The position numbers and the translations under genes were made by a program. From NCBI RefSeq assembly GCF_002911665.1, contig NZ_MTBP01000001.1, positions 2,480,001 to 2,544,000 of the forward strand: a stretch of DNA of 64,000 bases, in the 5' to 3' direction. Positions 7,635 through 16,170 of the stretch are shown here, piece by piece. The number at the start of each line of letters is the position of its first letter. Position 1 is the stretch's first letter. This stretch comes from Actinomadura rubteroloni. Lineage in GTDB: Bacteria > Actinomycetota > Actinomycetes > Streptosporangiales > Streptosporangiaceae. Below the pieces are notes generated by a model. The model made no database searches. It saw nothing but the letters and a program-made list of their open reading frames with translations, and had not been told where the DNA came from.

Positions 7635-9206
7635 ATGAGAACCGAGCGGGTGCCGCTCTGGACGCCGTCCGGCGACCGGGTCGTGTTCGACCTGGCGCTG
7701 GAGGCCGCCGCCGTCGGCGGCGGGCGGTACATCGCGCACTTCGGCACCGTCGCCGGACCCGACGGCCGTCCGGTCGACTGCCTCTACAAGGTCGCCCACG
7801 GCCAGTCCGGACGCCGCGCGCTCGACGCCGAACTCGGCGTGTTCGGCGCGTTCCGCATGGACGGGCTGCGCGCGGACCAGTTCGCCGACCTCCTCGGCCA
7901 CGACCTCGACGCCGACGACGGTCGCGCCCGGCTGCTCCAGACCCGGCGCGGCAGGCCCGTCGACCCGCGCCGCCTCCCGCTCGGCGACCAGCAGCTCTGG
8001 CATCCCGTCCGGGACCTGTTCACGGCGCTGCGGGTGCTCGCCGACAACGGGTACGCGCACCGCAACATCGCGCCCTCGACCGTCCTGTTCGACGGGACGC
8101 GCCTCCAGATCGCCGACCTCACCGAGGCCTACGGACAGCCGTCCGACGACGACCTCGCCCGCGACGTCTCGGCCGCCGCCGCGCTGCTGCACTGGCTCGC
8201 CTCGGGCGGCCCGTCGGCGCTCGCCCCCGACGGCGACGACACCCAGCGCGCCCGGGAACTGGACTGGCTGATGCGCTTCCACCCCGACCTCGCGGTCGTC
8301 CTGCGCCCCGTCTACGAGGGCACCGAACCGACGGCCGCGGCCCTCCTGCAACGCATGACGGCCTGGCCCGCCCCCGCGCAACCCGCCCCCGGCCCCGCGC
8401 AGCCGCACCGCCCCGGCCCCGCGCCGGGACCCGGGCACGACTCCGGGTCGCGCCATCCGCACGGCCCCGACCATGTGCCCGCTCCCGGCCCCGCGCCCGC
8501 TCCCGGCCCCGCGCCCGCGCCCGCGCCAGGGCACCCGCAAAGCCCCGGCCACGCGCCGGCACCCGGCCACGCGCCCGCTCCCGGATCCGCGCAGGGACCA
8601 GGACACGACCCCGGGTCGCGCCACTCGCACGGCCCCGGCCCCGGGCCTGCGCAGGGCGCGCCTGGTTATCCGCACGAAGCGGGGCTTGCGCAGGGCGTGC
8701 CCGGGGACTCACAGGCGCCCGTGCCGGGACAGGCGCATGAAGCCGGGGGCGTGCCGGGGCGTCCGGGGGAGCCCGGGACGGCGCGCGATGCCGCCGGGCC
8801 CGACGACGTCCGCACCGACCGCGTCAAGTACCTGCCGCCGTCCCGGACGCAGCCGAACCCCCGGCCGCAGCGCCCGGAGCAACCCCCGGCGCAGCCGCCG
8901 CCGCAGCCCGCCGAGGACGAACTCGTCGCGGGCGAGGAGTTCGAGCGGAGCTGGACGGGCCCCGCGCCCGCCCGGCCCGCCGCACCGCGCGCGACCGGCC
9001 CGCAGGCGCCGCCGGACGTCCCCGGACCCGAGACGTCCGCGCCGCATCCGGTGCGTCCGTCCGCCCCGGCGCCGGGCCGCGCGTCCCTGCCGCCCGACTT
9101 CCCGTTCCACACGAACGCGGACGGGAACCGCCGTCTTCACCCCGCCGTCCTCTGGCCGGCGCTGTTCGTCCTGGTCGTCCTCGTCCTCCTGGTGGTGTTG
9201 CCATGA
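7635..9206 (+). CDS. Tail-anchored kinase-like protein with long Pro/Gly/His-rich linker (predicted pseudokinase)
   Basis: The protein has about 523 residues. Residues 1-230 again follow a kinase fold outline with CLYKVAHG near the lysine strand and YAHRNIAPSTVLF at about 140-152; the catalytic Asp of HRD is Asn and the DFG position reads ADL, so activity is doubtful. Residues about 245-500 are low-complexity Pro/Gly/Ala/His repeats (PGHAPAPGH-type units) encoded by imperfect DNA repeats at about 8370-8760. A single membrane helix closes the protein (about 502-522). The ATG at 7635 is preceded by GGGAGG at a good distance. It has the same architecture as the product of 962-2023, but the linker is much longer. 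It is followed, with a 4-bp overlap, by the second GTPase gene, so the order pseudokinase-GTPase occurs twice in the operon. Confidence 0.65.
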   Translation: MRTERVPLWTPSGDRVVFDLALEAAAVGGGRYIAHFGTVAGPDGRPVDCLYKVAHGQSGRRALDAELGVFGAFRMDGLRADQFADLLGHDLDADDGRARLLQTRRGRPVDPRRLPLGDQQLWHPVRDLFTALRVLADNGYAHRNIAPSTVLFDGTRLQIADLTEAYGQPSDDDLARDVSAAAALLHWLASGGPSALAPDGDDTQRARELDWLMRFHPDLAVVLRPVYEGTEPTAAALLQRMTAWPAPAQPAPGPAQPHRPGPAPGPGHDSGSRHPHGPDHVPAPGPAPAPGPAPAPAPGHPQSPGHAPAPGHAPAPGSAQGPGHDPGSRHSHGPGPGPAQGAPGYPHEAGLAQGVPGDSQAPVPGQAHEAGGVPGRPGEPGTARDAAGPDDVRTDRVKYLPPSRTQPNPRPQRPEQPPAQPPPQPAEDELVAGEEFERSWTGPAPARPAAPRATGPQAPPDVPGPETSAPHPVRPSAPAPGRASLPPDFPFHTNADGNRRLHPAVLWPALFVLVVLVLLVVLP

Positions 9207-10411
9207 CCGCCCCGCCCCGGCAGCCCGGCCCGTACGGCGAGCCGAACCATTTCGGCCCGCCGCCCCAGCAGTACGGCCGGACGCAGCGGTACGAGCAGCA
9301 GTACGGGCAGCCCGCGCCGGGCCGCGCCGTGATCTGCCCGTACTGCCTCAACACGATCGACTGGCAGGATTTCGGGACCGTCCCGCTCGTCCGGGAGACC
9401 ACCGAGGGCCCGGAGGCGCTGACGCGCGCCCTCGGCGAGTCCGACGAGCGCTGGCGGCACCGGACGCTCGGCGCCAAGCGGCAGTGCCGGGGCGACGGCG
9501 AGCCGCACTACCTGCCCGCCGACTACGGCGAGCTGGAACCGCTGATCATCGGCATCGTCGGGGCGTCGGCGGCGGGCAAGACGCACCTGCTCACGTCGAT
9601 GATCGCCCAGTTGGAGCGGCGCCGCGCGATGCTGTCGGGCGAGCTGACCTTCCGGCCGCTGGACGGACGGCTGCGCCAGCGGTTCTACGAGGACCGTGTC
9701 CGCCCGTTCCTGGAGCACCGCCGCGTCCTGCCCCGGACGGGCCGCACCGAGCGGGCCGAGTTCGTCTACGGGCTGCGCGTGACGAGCGCGCACACGGGCC
9801 GTTCCCACGCCGTCGTGTTCTTCGACGTCGCGGGGGAGCTGTTCGACGCGCACGAGTACGAGGCGACCCCGTTCATGAGCCTGGTGGACGGCCTCATCTA
9901 CGTCGCCGACGGCAGCCGCCTGCGCTCGGGCGACCGCTGGAACCCGTGGCCGCCCGAGCCGGGCTTCGCCGCCGCGATCGCGCAGCTCACCGACGCGCCG
10001 GCGCGCGGCCCGGTCCCGGCGGTGATCGTCGTGGCCAAGTCCGACGTCCTGGACGGCGTGGACGACGACGAGACCGTCACCCGCTGGATCGGCCGCCAGG
10101 ACGAGACCCGCCTCGCCGACCTGCGCACCGCCAAGCTGGAGAGCCGCGAGGCGTTCCACTTCCTGCGGCGGCGCGGCGCGGAACTGTGGCTGGAGCCGTT
10201 CCAGCCGGGGTCGCCGGTGACGCTGCACTTCGCGTCCGCGTCGGGCGTCCCGCAGCTCCCCGACCCCGAACTCGGCGCGTTCCCCGACGACGGGTTCGGC
10301 CCGAAGCGGGTCCTGCGGCCGCTGCTGTCGCTGTTCAGCATGGCGGGGCTCGTCCCGGCGATCGAGATGGAGGAGCCGCCCGGCCCGCCTCCGCCGCCGC
10401 TGTACTACTGA
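9203..10411 (+). CDS. Zinc-ribbon TRAFAC-clade GTPase (double-GTPase 2-like), copy B
   Basis: This 402-residue paralogue of the 2026-3342 product has the same layout: a short disordered Pro/Gln/Tyr-rich N-terminus, a CPYC plus later Cys and His (KRQCRGDGEPHY) zinc-ribbon-like element, P-loop GASAAGKT at 120-127, G3-like FFDVAGE, G4-like AKSD and a late FASASG. The two copies share many short blocks (LGESDxRWRxRT, RVLPRT, RVTSAHTG) but differ throughout, so the duplication is old. The tail is EMEEPPGPPPPP-rich. It is the last gene of the operon; its stop overlaps the 3' end of the convergent kinase gene by 7 bp. Confidence 0.75.
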   Translation: MTAPPRQPGPYGEPNHFGPPPQQYGRTQRYEQQYGQPAPGRAVICPYCLNTIDWQDFGTVPLVRETTEGPEALTRALGESDERWRHRTLGAKRQCRGDGEPHYLPADYGELEPLIIGIVGASAAGKTHLLTSMIAQLERRRAMLSGELTFRPLDGRLRQRFYEDRVRPFLEHRRVLPRTGRTERAEFVYGLRVTSAHTGRSHAVVFFDVAGELFDAHEYEATPFMSLVDGLIYVADGSRLRSGDRWNPWPPEPGFAAAIAQLTDAPARGPVPAVIVVAKSDVLDGVDDDETVTRWIGRQDETRLADLRTAKLESREAFHFLRRRGAELWLEPFQPGSPVTLHFASASGVPQLPDPELGAFPDDGFGPKRVLRPLLSLFSMAGLVPAIEMEEPPGPPPPPLYY

Positions 10412-11982
10412 GGGACGGCCGTCCGCCACGCGTGCCGGACGAGCAGCGCCGTCACCGCGAGGTCGGCCCGCCCGTCCAGGGACGACGGGTCGGCGAGCGC
10501 ACGCCGCTCGTCCCACCACGCGGCGCCCGGCGGGACAGCGCGGGCCAGAGCGCGGACCTGCCCAGCCGCGCCGGGATCGAGCGTCAGTTCCGTCGCGCGC
10601 GCCCACAGCGCCGCCCACTCCGCCCCGGACGGCAGCTCGGCCGGACGCCGCCGTCCCGCCCGGTCGTAGCCGCCGAGCACCCGGCCCCGCAGCCAGCCGA
10701 GCCGCGCCTCGGCGCGCCGCACGACCTCGGGCGCCTCGGCGTGGACGCGGCGCAGCGGCGCGCAGCCGTCCCGGCAGCCGGGGTGCCCGCAGCGGTGCCG
10801 GGCCGCCTCGGCGAGGATCCCGCCGTCCACCGCCTCCCACAGCAGCCGCTGCCCGGACTCGCCGCCGCGCGCGAGCGCGAGCAGCCCGGCCGCGTCGACC
10901 GGACGGCCCTGGAAGCGCGGCGGCAGGTCCGCGAGGACGTCGGCGGCGAGCCGCGCGAGGGCCAGCGGCGCCCGCCCCGCCGACAACGCGCGCAGGTGCC
11001 GGACGGACGCCGGGTCCGTGCCGCGCGCGACGAGCCAGTCCGCGAGCGCGTCGCCGTTGCCGTCCGCGAGCCAGACGGCCCCGGCCCGCCAGTGGCGTTC
11101 CAGATCGTCGGCCAGGTCCTCGATCGCGCGGTAGGTCCGGCCCTGGAAGCGCGGCGGGGGGTTCTCCGCCGCGACCCACCCGGCGACCTGCTCGTACGTC
11201 CAGCGCCGCGCCGGATCGACCGTCAGCAGCCCCTCGACCAGCGGGCGCCACGCCGGGTCGCGCACCGCGTCCAGCGGCGGCGGGCGCCGGGCCGTCAGCG
11301 CCGCGCGCACCTCGTCGGGCGTCATGTCCCCGTACGGCGTGCGGCGCGTCAGCAGCTCGTGGACGATGATCCCGAGCGCCCACCACGCCGACCGCGCGTC
11401 GGGCCGTCCCCGCGCGGTCTCGGGCGCCGCGTACGCCCAGGTCGTCAGCACGACGATCCCGCCGGGGCCGTGGCGCCGCCGGACGTTGCGGCCCGTCCCG
11501 CCGAAGTCCCCGATGACCAGCTCGTACGGGTCGCGGGACCGGACGAGGACGTTCGCGGGCTTCACGTCGGTGTGCGTGAGGTTCAGGTCGTCCAGCCAGA
11601 AGTGCAGGCACTCGGCCAGCTCGGCGACGACCGCGTGCAGTTCCCGGTCGCCCGCCGGGGGCGACGCGCCGTGGATGACGTCCCGGAGCGAGCCGTGGAC
11701 GCAGTACTCCTCGGCCGTCCAGCCGACCGTGCCGCCGTCGTGCTCCACGTTGCCGTACCCGTAGATGCGGGGGACGTGCCGCGCCGAGCCCCGCCGCGCG
11801 AGCACGAGCATCCGGTCCAGGTCGGCCGGGAACTCCTTGTCCACCTTCACCACGACCGTGCCCGCCGCCGAGTCCGCCAGGTAGACGACCGACTCGGCGC
11901 CGACGTCCAGCACGGACCGGGGGGTGAACCGGTCCCGGAGCGCCGCCGGGAAGTCGGCCGCCTCCCACGTCTCCCGCGTCAC
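10405..11982 (-). CDS. Ser/Thr protein kinase with C-terminal repeat region
   Basis: The protein has about 525 residues. The kinase core is complete: VVVKVDKE (ATP lysine), [12 protein letters not shown] (catalytic loop), IGDFGGTG (DFG) and AAPE (APE). No transmembrane segment or PASTA domain is seen, so it is predicted to be soluble. The C-terminal half is unfamiliar; the motif PPRFQGR occurs twice, each time heading a block of helical sequence, and a Cys-rich [10 protein letters not shown] segment could bind metal. I chose GTG 11982 (GGAAGG 6 nt upstream) over the longer frame starting at 12078, which would run into the tex leader. It converges on the GTPase operon with a 7-bp 3' overlap. 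Because the operon encodes two probable pseudokinases, this active kinase may be a functional partner; that is inference. Confidence 0.8.
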   Translation of the reverse strand: MTRETWEAADFPAALRDRFTPRSVLDVGAESVVYLADSAAGTVVVKVDKEFPADLDRMLVLARRGSARHVPRIYGYGNVEHDGGTVGWTAEEYCVHGSLRDVIHGASPPAGDRELHAVVAELAECLHFWLDDLNLTHTDVKPANVLVRSRDPYELVIGDFGGTGRNVRRRHGPGGIVVLTTWAYAAPETARGRPDARSAWWALGIIVHELLTRRTPYGDMTPDEVRAALTARRPPPLDAVRDPAWRPLVEGLLTVDPARRWTYEQVAGWVAAENPPPRFQGRTYRAIEDLADDLERHWRAGAVWLADGNGDALADWLVARGTDPASVRHLRALSAGRAPLALARLAADVLADLPPRFQGRPVDAAGLLALARGGESGQRLLWEAVDGGILAEAARHRCGHPGCRDGCAPLRRVHAEAPEVVRRAEARLGWLRGRVLGGYDRAGRRRPAELPSGAEWAALWARATELTLDPGAAGQVRALARAVPPGAAWWDERRALADPSSLDGRADLAVTALLVRHAWRTAVPQ

Positions 11983-12116
11983 ACCGATCCTTCCGCCGCG
12001 TCGCAAATGTACCGTGGCGCGGTGTCCCGCGCCGTGCGGGTCGGACGGGGCGACAACCGGTCCCGGTTCCCGGAACAATGCACGAGCGACGCCACCGGGG
12101 AGAAAGAATCGAGACC

Positions 12117-14525
12117 GTGACAGCGACCATCAGCCACACCGCCGGACCCGACGACCAGGCCCCGCCGCCGATCACCGCGCGGATCGCGGCGGAGCTGGAC
12201 GTCCGGGAGGGCCAGGTCCGCGTCGCCGTGGACCTGCTCGACGGCGGCTCGACCGTCCCGTTCATCGCCCGCTACCGCAAGGAGGCCACCGGCGCCCTCG
12301 ACGACGCGCAGCTCCGCGCGCTGGAGGAGCGCCTGCGCTACCTGCGCGAGCTGGACGAGCGGCGCGGCGCGATCCTGGAGTCGATCGACGGTCAGGGCAA
12401 GCTCACCGCGGAGCTGCGCGCCCAGATCGTGGCGGCCGACTCCAAGGCCCGGCTGGAGGACATCTACCTCCCGTACAAGCCCAAACGGCGCACCAAGGCG
12501 CAGATCGCCCGGGAGGCCGGGCTCGAACCGCTCGCCGAGCTGCTGCTGGCCGATCCCGGCCGCGACCCGCGCGCCGAGGCCGAGGCGTACGTGGACGCCG
12601 GCAAGAACGTCGCCGACGCCACCGCCGCGCTGGAGGGCGCCCGTTCCATCCTCGTGGAGCGGTTCGCCGAGGACGCCGACCTCATCGGCGCCCTGCGCGA
12701 GCGCATGTGGACGCGGGGCCGCGTCGTCGCGAAGGTCCGCGCCGGCAAGGAGGAGGCGGGCGCGAAGTTCGCCGACTACTTCGACTTCACCGAGCCGTTC
12801 GCCAAGCTGCCGTCGCACCGCGTCCTCGCGCTGTTCCGGGGCGAGAAGGAAGAGGTCCTGGACCTCGAACTGGAGCCCGAGGAGGACCCCGGCCCCGGCG
12901 TGCGCTCGTCGTTCGAGGCCGAGATCGCCCGCCGGTTCGGCGTCGAGGACCGGGGCCGTCCGGGCGACGCGTGGCTCGGCGAGGTCGTCCGCTGGACGTG
13001 GCGGACGCGCGTGCTCGTCCACCTCGGCATCGACCTGCGCACCCGGCTGCGGCAGGAGGCCGAGGACGAGGCCGTCCGGGTGTTCGCCGCCAACCTGCGC
13101 GACCTGCTGCTCGCCGCCCCCGCCGGGACCCGCGCCACGATGGGCCTGGACCCGGGCCTGCGCACGGGCGTGAAGGTCGCGATCGTGGACGGCACCGGCA
13201 AGGTCGTCGCCACCGACACGATCTTCCCGCACGAGCCGCGCCGCCGCTGGGACGACTCGATCGCGACGCTGGCCCGCCTCGCCCGCGAGCACAACGTGGA
13301 CCTGGTCGCGATCGGCAACGGCACCGCGTCCCGCGAGACCGACAAGCTCGCCGCCGACCTCATCGCCCGCCACCCCGACCTGCCGCTCACCAAGATCATG
13401 GTGTCGGAGGCGGGCGCGTCGGTGTACTCGGCGTCGGAGTACGCGGGCCGCGAGCTGCCGGGCATGGACGTGTCGCTGCGCGGCGCCGTCTCCATCGCCC
13501 GCCGCCTCCAGGACCCGCTGGCCGAGCTGGTCAAGATCGACCCCAAGTCCATCGGCGTCGGCCAGTACCAGCACGACGTGTCGGAGACCAAGCTGTCGCG
13601 GTCCCTGGACGCCGTCGTGGAGGACTGCGTGAACGCGGTCGGCGTGGACGTCAACACCGCGTCCGTGCCGCTGCTCACCCGCGTGTCGGGCATCAGCGAG
13701 GGCCTGGCCGAGAACATCGTCGCGCACCGCGACGCCAACGGCCGCTTCCGCTCCCGCGCCGGCCTGCGCGACGTGCCGCGCCTCGGCCCGAAGGCGTTCG
13801 AGCAGTGCGCGGGGTTCCTGCGCGTCCCCGGCGGCGACGACCCGCTGGACTCCTCCAGCGTCCACCCCGAGGCCTACCCGGTCGTCCACCGGATCCTCGC
13901 GGCGGCGGGCTCGGACGTCGCCGGGGTCGTCGGCAACACGGCCGTCCTGCGCTCGCTGCGCCCCGCCGACTTCGTGGACGACGCGTTCGGCCTCCCGACC
14001 GTCACCGACATCCTCGCCGAACTGGAGAAGCCCGGCCGCGACCCGCGTCCGGTCTTCCGCGCCGCCGCGTTCAAGGAGGGCGTCGACAAGCTCTCCGACC
14101 TGGAGAAGGGCATGGTCCTGGAGGGCGTCGTGACGAACGTGGCCGCGTTCGGCGCGTTCGTGGACGTCGGCGTCCACCAGGACGGGCTGGTGCACATTTC
14201 CGCGATGTCCGACCGCTTCGTCGCCGACCCGCGCGACGTGGTGAAGCCCGGCGACATCGTCCGCGTGAAGGTCCTGGACGTCGACCTGCCGCGCAAGCGC
14301 ATCTCCCTCACGCTGCGGCTGACCGACGAGGCCCGCACCGAGACCCGCACCGAGAACCCGGCGCAGAAACGGCAGCCGTCCCGTCCGCAGCCCGGCAACC
14401 GCAACGCGCCCCGCAGTCGGCCCGCCGCGCAGCCCGCGTCCGGGGCGATGGCGGACGCGCTGCGCCGCGCCGGACTGACCGACGGCCTGCCCGCCACCAA
14501 CAAGAAGCCGAAGAAGAACCGCTGA
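12117..14525 (+). CDS. tex: Tex-family RNA-binding transcription accessory protein
   Basis: The protein has about 802 residues. The N-terminal helical region contains the family signature [10 protein letters not shown](A)TGALDD, the YqgF/RNase H-like domain begins at [14 protein letters not shown], and helix-hairpin-helix motifs follow ([10 protein letters not shown] and GLRDVPRLG). A C-terminal S1 RNA-binding domain reads [25 protein letters not shown] basic, Pro/Ala-rich tail ends in KKPKKNR. Tex proteins bind nucleic acid and affect transcription; their precise role is not settled. GTG 12117 gives the usual N-terminus; ATG 12078 is an in-frame alternative with a poor ribosome site. A strong hairpin follows the stop. 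Confidence 0.95.
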   Translation: MTATISHTAGPDDQAPPPITARIAAELDVREGQVRVAVDLLDGGSTVPFIARYRKEATGALDDAQLRALEERLRYLRELDERRGAILESIDGQGKLTAELRAQIVAADSKARLEDIYLPYKPKRRTKAQIAREAGLEPLAELLLADPGRDPRAEAEAYVDAGKNVADATAALEGARSILVERFAEDADLIGALRERMWTRGRVVAKVRAGKEEAGAKFADYFDFTEPFAKLPSHRVLALFRGEKEEVLDLELEPEEDPGPGVRSSFEAEIARRFGVEDRGRPGDAWLGEVVRWTWRTRVLVHLGIDLRTRLRQEAEDEAVRVFAANLRDLLLAAPAGTRATMGLDPGLRTGVKVAIVDGTGKVVATDTIFPHEPRRRWDDSIATLARLAREHNVDLVAIGNGTASRETDKLAADLIARHPDLPLTKIMVSEAGASVYSASEYAGRELPGMDVSLRGAVSIARRLQDPLAELVKIDPKSIGVGQYQHDVSETKLSRSLDAVVEDCVNAVGVDVNTASVPLLTRVSGISEGLAENIVAHRDANGRFRSRAGLRDVPRLGPKAFEQCAGFLRVPGGDDPLDSSSVHPEAYPVVHRILAAAGSDVAGVVGNTAVLRSLRPADFVDDAFGLPTVTDILAELEKPGRDPRPVFRAAAFKEGVDKLSDLEKGMVLEGVVTNVAAFGAFVDVGVHQDGLVHISAMSDRFVADPRDVVKPGDIVRVKVLDVDLPRKRISLTLRLTDEARTETRTENPAQKRQPSRPQPGNRNAPRSRPAAQPASGAMADALRRAGLTDGLPATNKKPKKNR

Positions 14526-14530
14526 ACAGA

Positions 14531-14561
14531 GCCCGGCGCGGCCCCGGAGGCCGCGCCGGGC
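14531..14561 (+). terminator. Terminator hairpin after tex
   Basis: A perfect 13-bp stem (14531-14543 with 14549-14561) and a 5-nt loop begin 5 bp after the tex stop. There is no U-tract, which is common for actinobacterial terminators. It lies between convergent genes and may serve both. Confidence 0.7.
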
Positions 14562-14637
14562 ACCCGGCGTGACCGTGACGGCTCCGAACGTGGCCGGCGA
14601 AGGGCGCGCCGATGCGGCGTTCAGATCGCGGGACGGG

Positions 14638-15852
14638 CTACTGCCAGGGCGGGTTGTGGTTGTCCTCGGGCATCCGGTGCCGTCCGCTGCCGGTCTCGGG
14701 CGGCGGGGCCTGCCGGTCGTCCGGGGGATACGGGCCGCGTCCGAGGGGGTCGCGGCCGAGCGGGTCTCCGGCCAGGGGGTCGGGGGCCAGCGGGTCGCGG
14801 TCCTGCGGGCCGGGCGCGAACGGGTTGCGGCCGAACCCCGGGCCGTCCAGCGGCGTCGGCGCGGACGCCAGGCCGTACTCCGAGCGGGACAGGCCCGTCA
14901 GCCCGGACGACGACGAACGCGGACCGATCGGCGGCTCACCGAACGGGTCGCCCTCCAGCACACCGCTGTCGGTGCCGAGCGGAAGGTCGCTGTGCGGGAC
15001 GGGCCGGTGCCGGGGGAACTGGAGCACCGCGACGAGCCCGATCGCCAGCGCCACCACGCGCAGCGTCGAGTTCAGCCGGTCCGTCGGCCACGGCTCGTCG
15101 TACATGAACGTGCCCATGAGCAGCAGGTACGTCTTCGCGCTGACCGTCATGATCGTCGCGACGACCGACACGCGGCAGCGCTGGAACGCCGTCACGAGGA
15201 TCCCGAACCCGAGCGCCGCGGCCAGCACCGTCAGGTACGGGTACAGGGTGGTGAGGACGCCGAAGCCCGAGGCGTCGGAGTCGCTCCACCCCTTGATCGC
15301 CAGTTCGGCCGTGCCGACGGGGAACCCGGCGAGCATGCCGTAGGCGATGCCGGTGATCGGACGCGCGTGCCGTCCGTCCGGGCGGTAGTCCTGGAACAGC
15401 AGCAGCACGAGCGGCCCGAGCAGCGCCGGGACCACCACGACGCCGATCTTCCACAGCGGCACGTCCACCGTCCGCACCGGCGGCGGGTTGCCCGTGGACG
15501 CCACCAGCAGCAGGATCGCGCCGCCGATGAGCAGCAGGCTCAGCCACTCGCGCGCCGACAGCCGCTCGCGGAAGAACACCATCGCGATCAGCAGCAGCGG
15601 GACGACGCCCGCCATGAAGATCGGGACCGCCACGCCGAGCGACAGCTTGGAGAGCGCGACGATCTGCAGGCTGAGCCCGCACAGCACGATCGCCAGCGCC
15701 ACGAGGAACACCCAGCTCGACAGGATGGTCCAGATCATGTGCACGATTCGGTTGCCGCGCAGGGGCTCCATCCGGTCCGCCGCGAGCTTGAACACGGCGA
15801 AGCCGAGGTAGTACAGAGCCGTCGCGCCGAAGGCCGCAGCTATCCCGTTCAT
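14638..15852 (-). CDS. EamA/DMT-like integral membrane protein
   Basis: The protein has about 404 residues. It has nine to ten hydrophobic segments in residues 1-280, with the two-half organisation typical of drug/metabolite transporter (EamA) proteins; 'VAVPIFMAGVVPLLLIAMVFFRERLSAREW' includes the usual family segment in which a conserved Glu ends a helix. The last ~110 residues are a hydrophilic Pro/Gly/Asp-rich tail with repeated DPLAxDPLG units, probably cytoplasmic. The chosen ATG (15852) opens directly with a membrane helix; the frame continues upstream to 15939 but that part is not needed. The substrate is unknown. It is transcribed convergently to tex and divergently from tig. Confidence 0.7.
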   Translation of the reverse strand: MNGIAAAFGATALYYLGFAVFKLAADRMEPLRGNRIVHMIWTILSSWVFLVALAIVLCGLSLQIVALSKLSLGVAVPIFMAGVVPLLLIAMVFFRERLSAREWLSLLLIGGAILLLVASTGNPPPVRTVDVPLWKIGVVVVPALLGPLVLLLFQDYRPDGRHARPITGIAYGMLAGFPVGTAELAIKGWSDSDASGFGVLTTLYPYLTVLAAALGFGILVTAFQRCRVSVVATIMTVSAKTYLLLMGTFMYDEPWPTDRLNSTLRVVALAIGLVAVLQFPRHRPVPHSDLPLGTDSGVLEGDPFGEPPIGPRSSSSGLTGLSRSEYGLASAPTPLDGPGFGRNPFAPGPQDRDPLAPDPLAGDPLGRDPLGRGPYPPDDRQAPPPETGSGRHRMPEDNHNPPWQ

Positions 15853-16170
15853 CCCGGAAGAGTATGGGGGGTCCGGGTGCTCCATGTCACATGCCCAGGT
15901 AGCGCGCATGGTAGGGAATCGGCGGCGCTGGGTGATCATGCGGCGCGGGTCCCGGCCGGGCCGTCCGGCGCCGCGCCGGACCCGGAAGCGGGCCGGGCGG
16001 CGGACGCGGTGTCCGCAGTCCGCGCCCGAACCCCATAGACTTGGCGCGCACGGGCGCGGAGCCGGTTTCTTCGGCGTGCCCGCGAGTGAGACCGAGCCGG
16101 AGAGACTGCCCGGCTGAGCACGCGTCGAACGCCCCGGCCGAGACAGCGCGGATCAAGGAGACCTACCCCA
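15853..16170. other. Intergenic region upstream of tig
   Basis: This 318-bp gap between divergent genes contains no supported gene. It holds a 7-bp-stem hairpin (15963-15981, GTCCGGC/GCCGGAC) and a TAGACT hexamer at 16036-16041 that could be the -10 of a tig promoter; no good -35 is seen. Confidence 0.4.

Noticed and set aside
8370..8760. Repetitive DNA considered as a mobile or CRISPR element
   Set aside because: It encodes the low-complexity linker of the kinase-like protein; there are no spacers or terminal repeats.
9137..12265. 1042-residue minus-strand frame covering GTPase B and the kinase
   Set aside because: It is a shadow frame. The real minus-strand kinase is in another frame (10405-11982), with all kinase motifs intact there.
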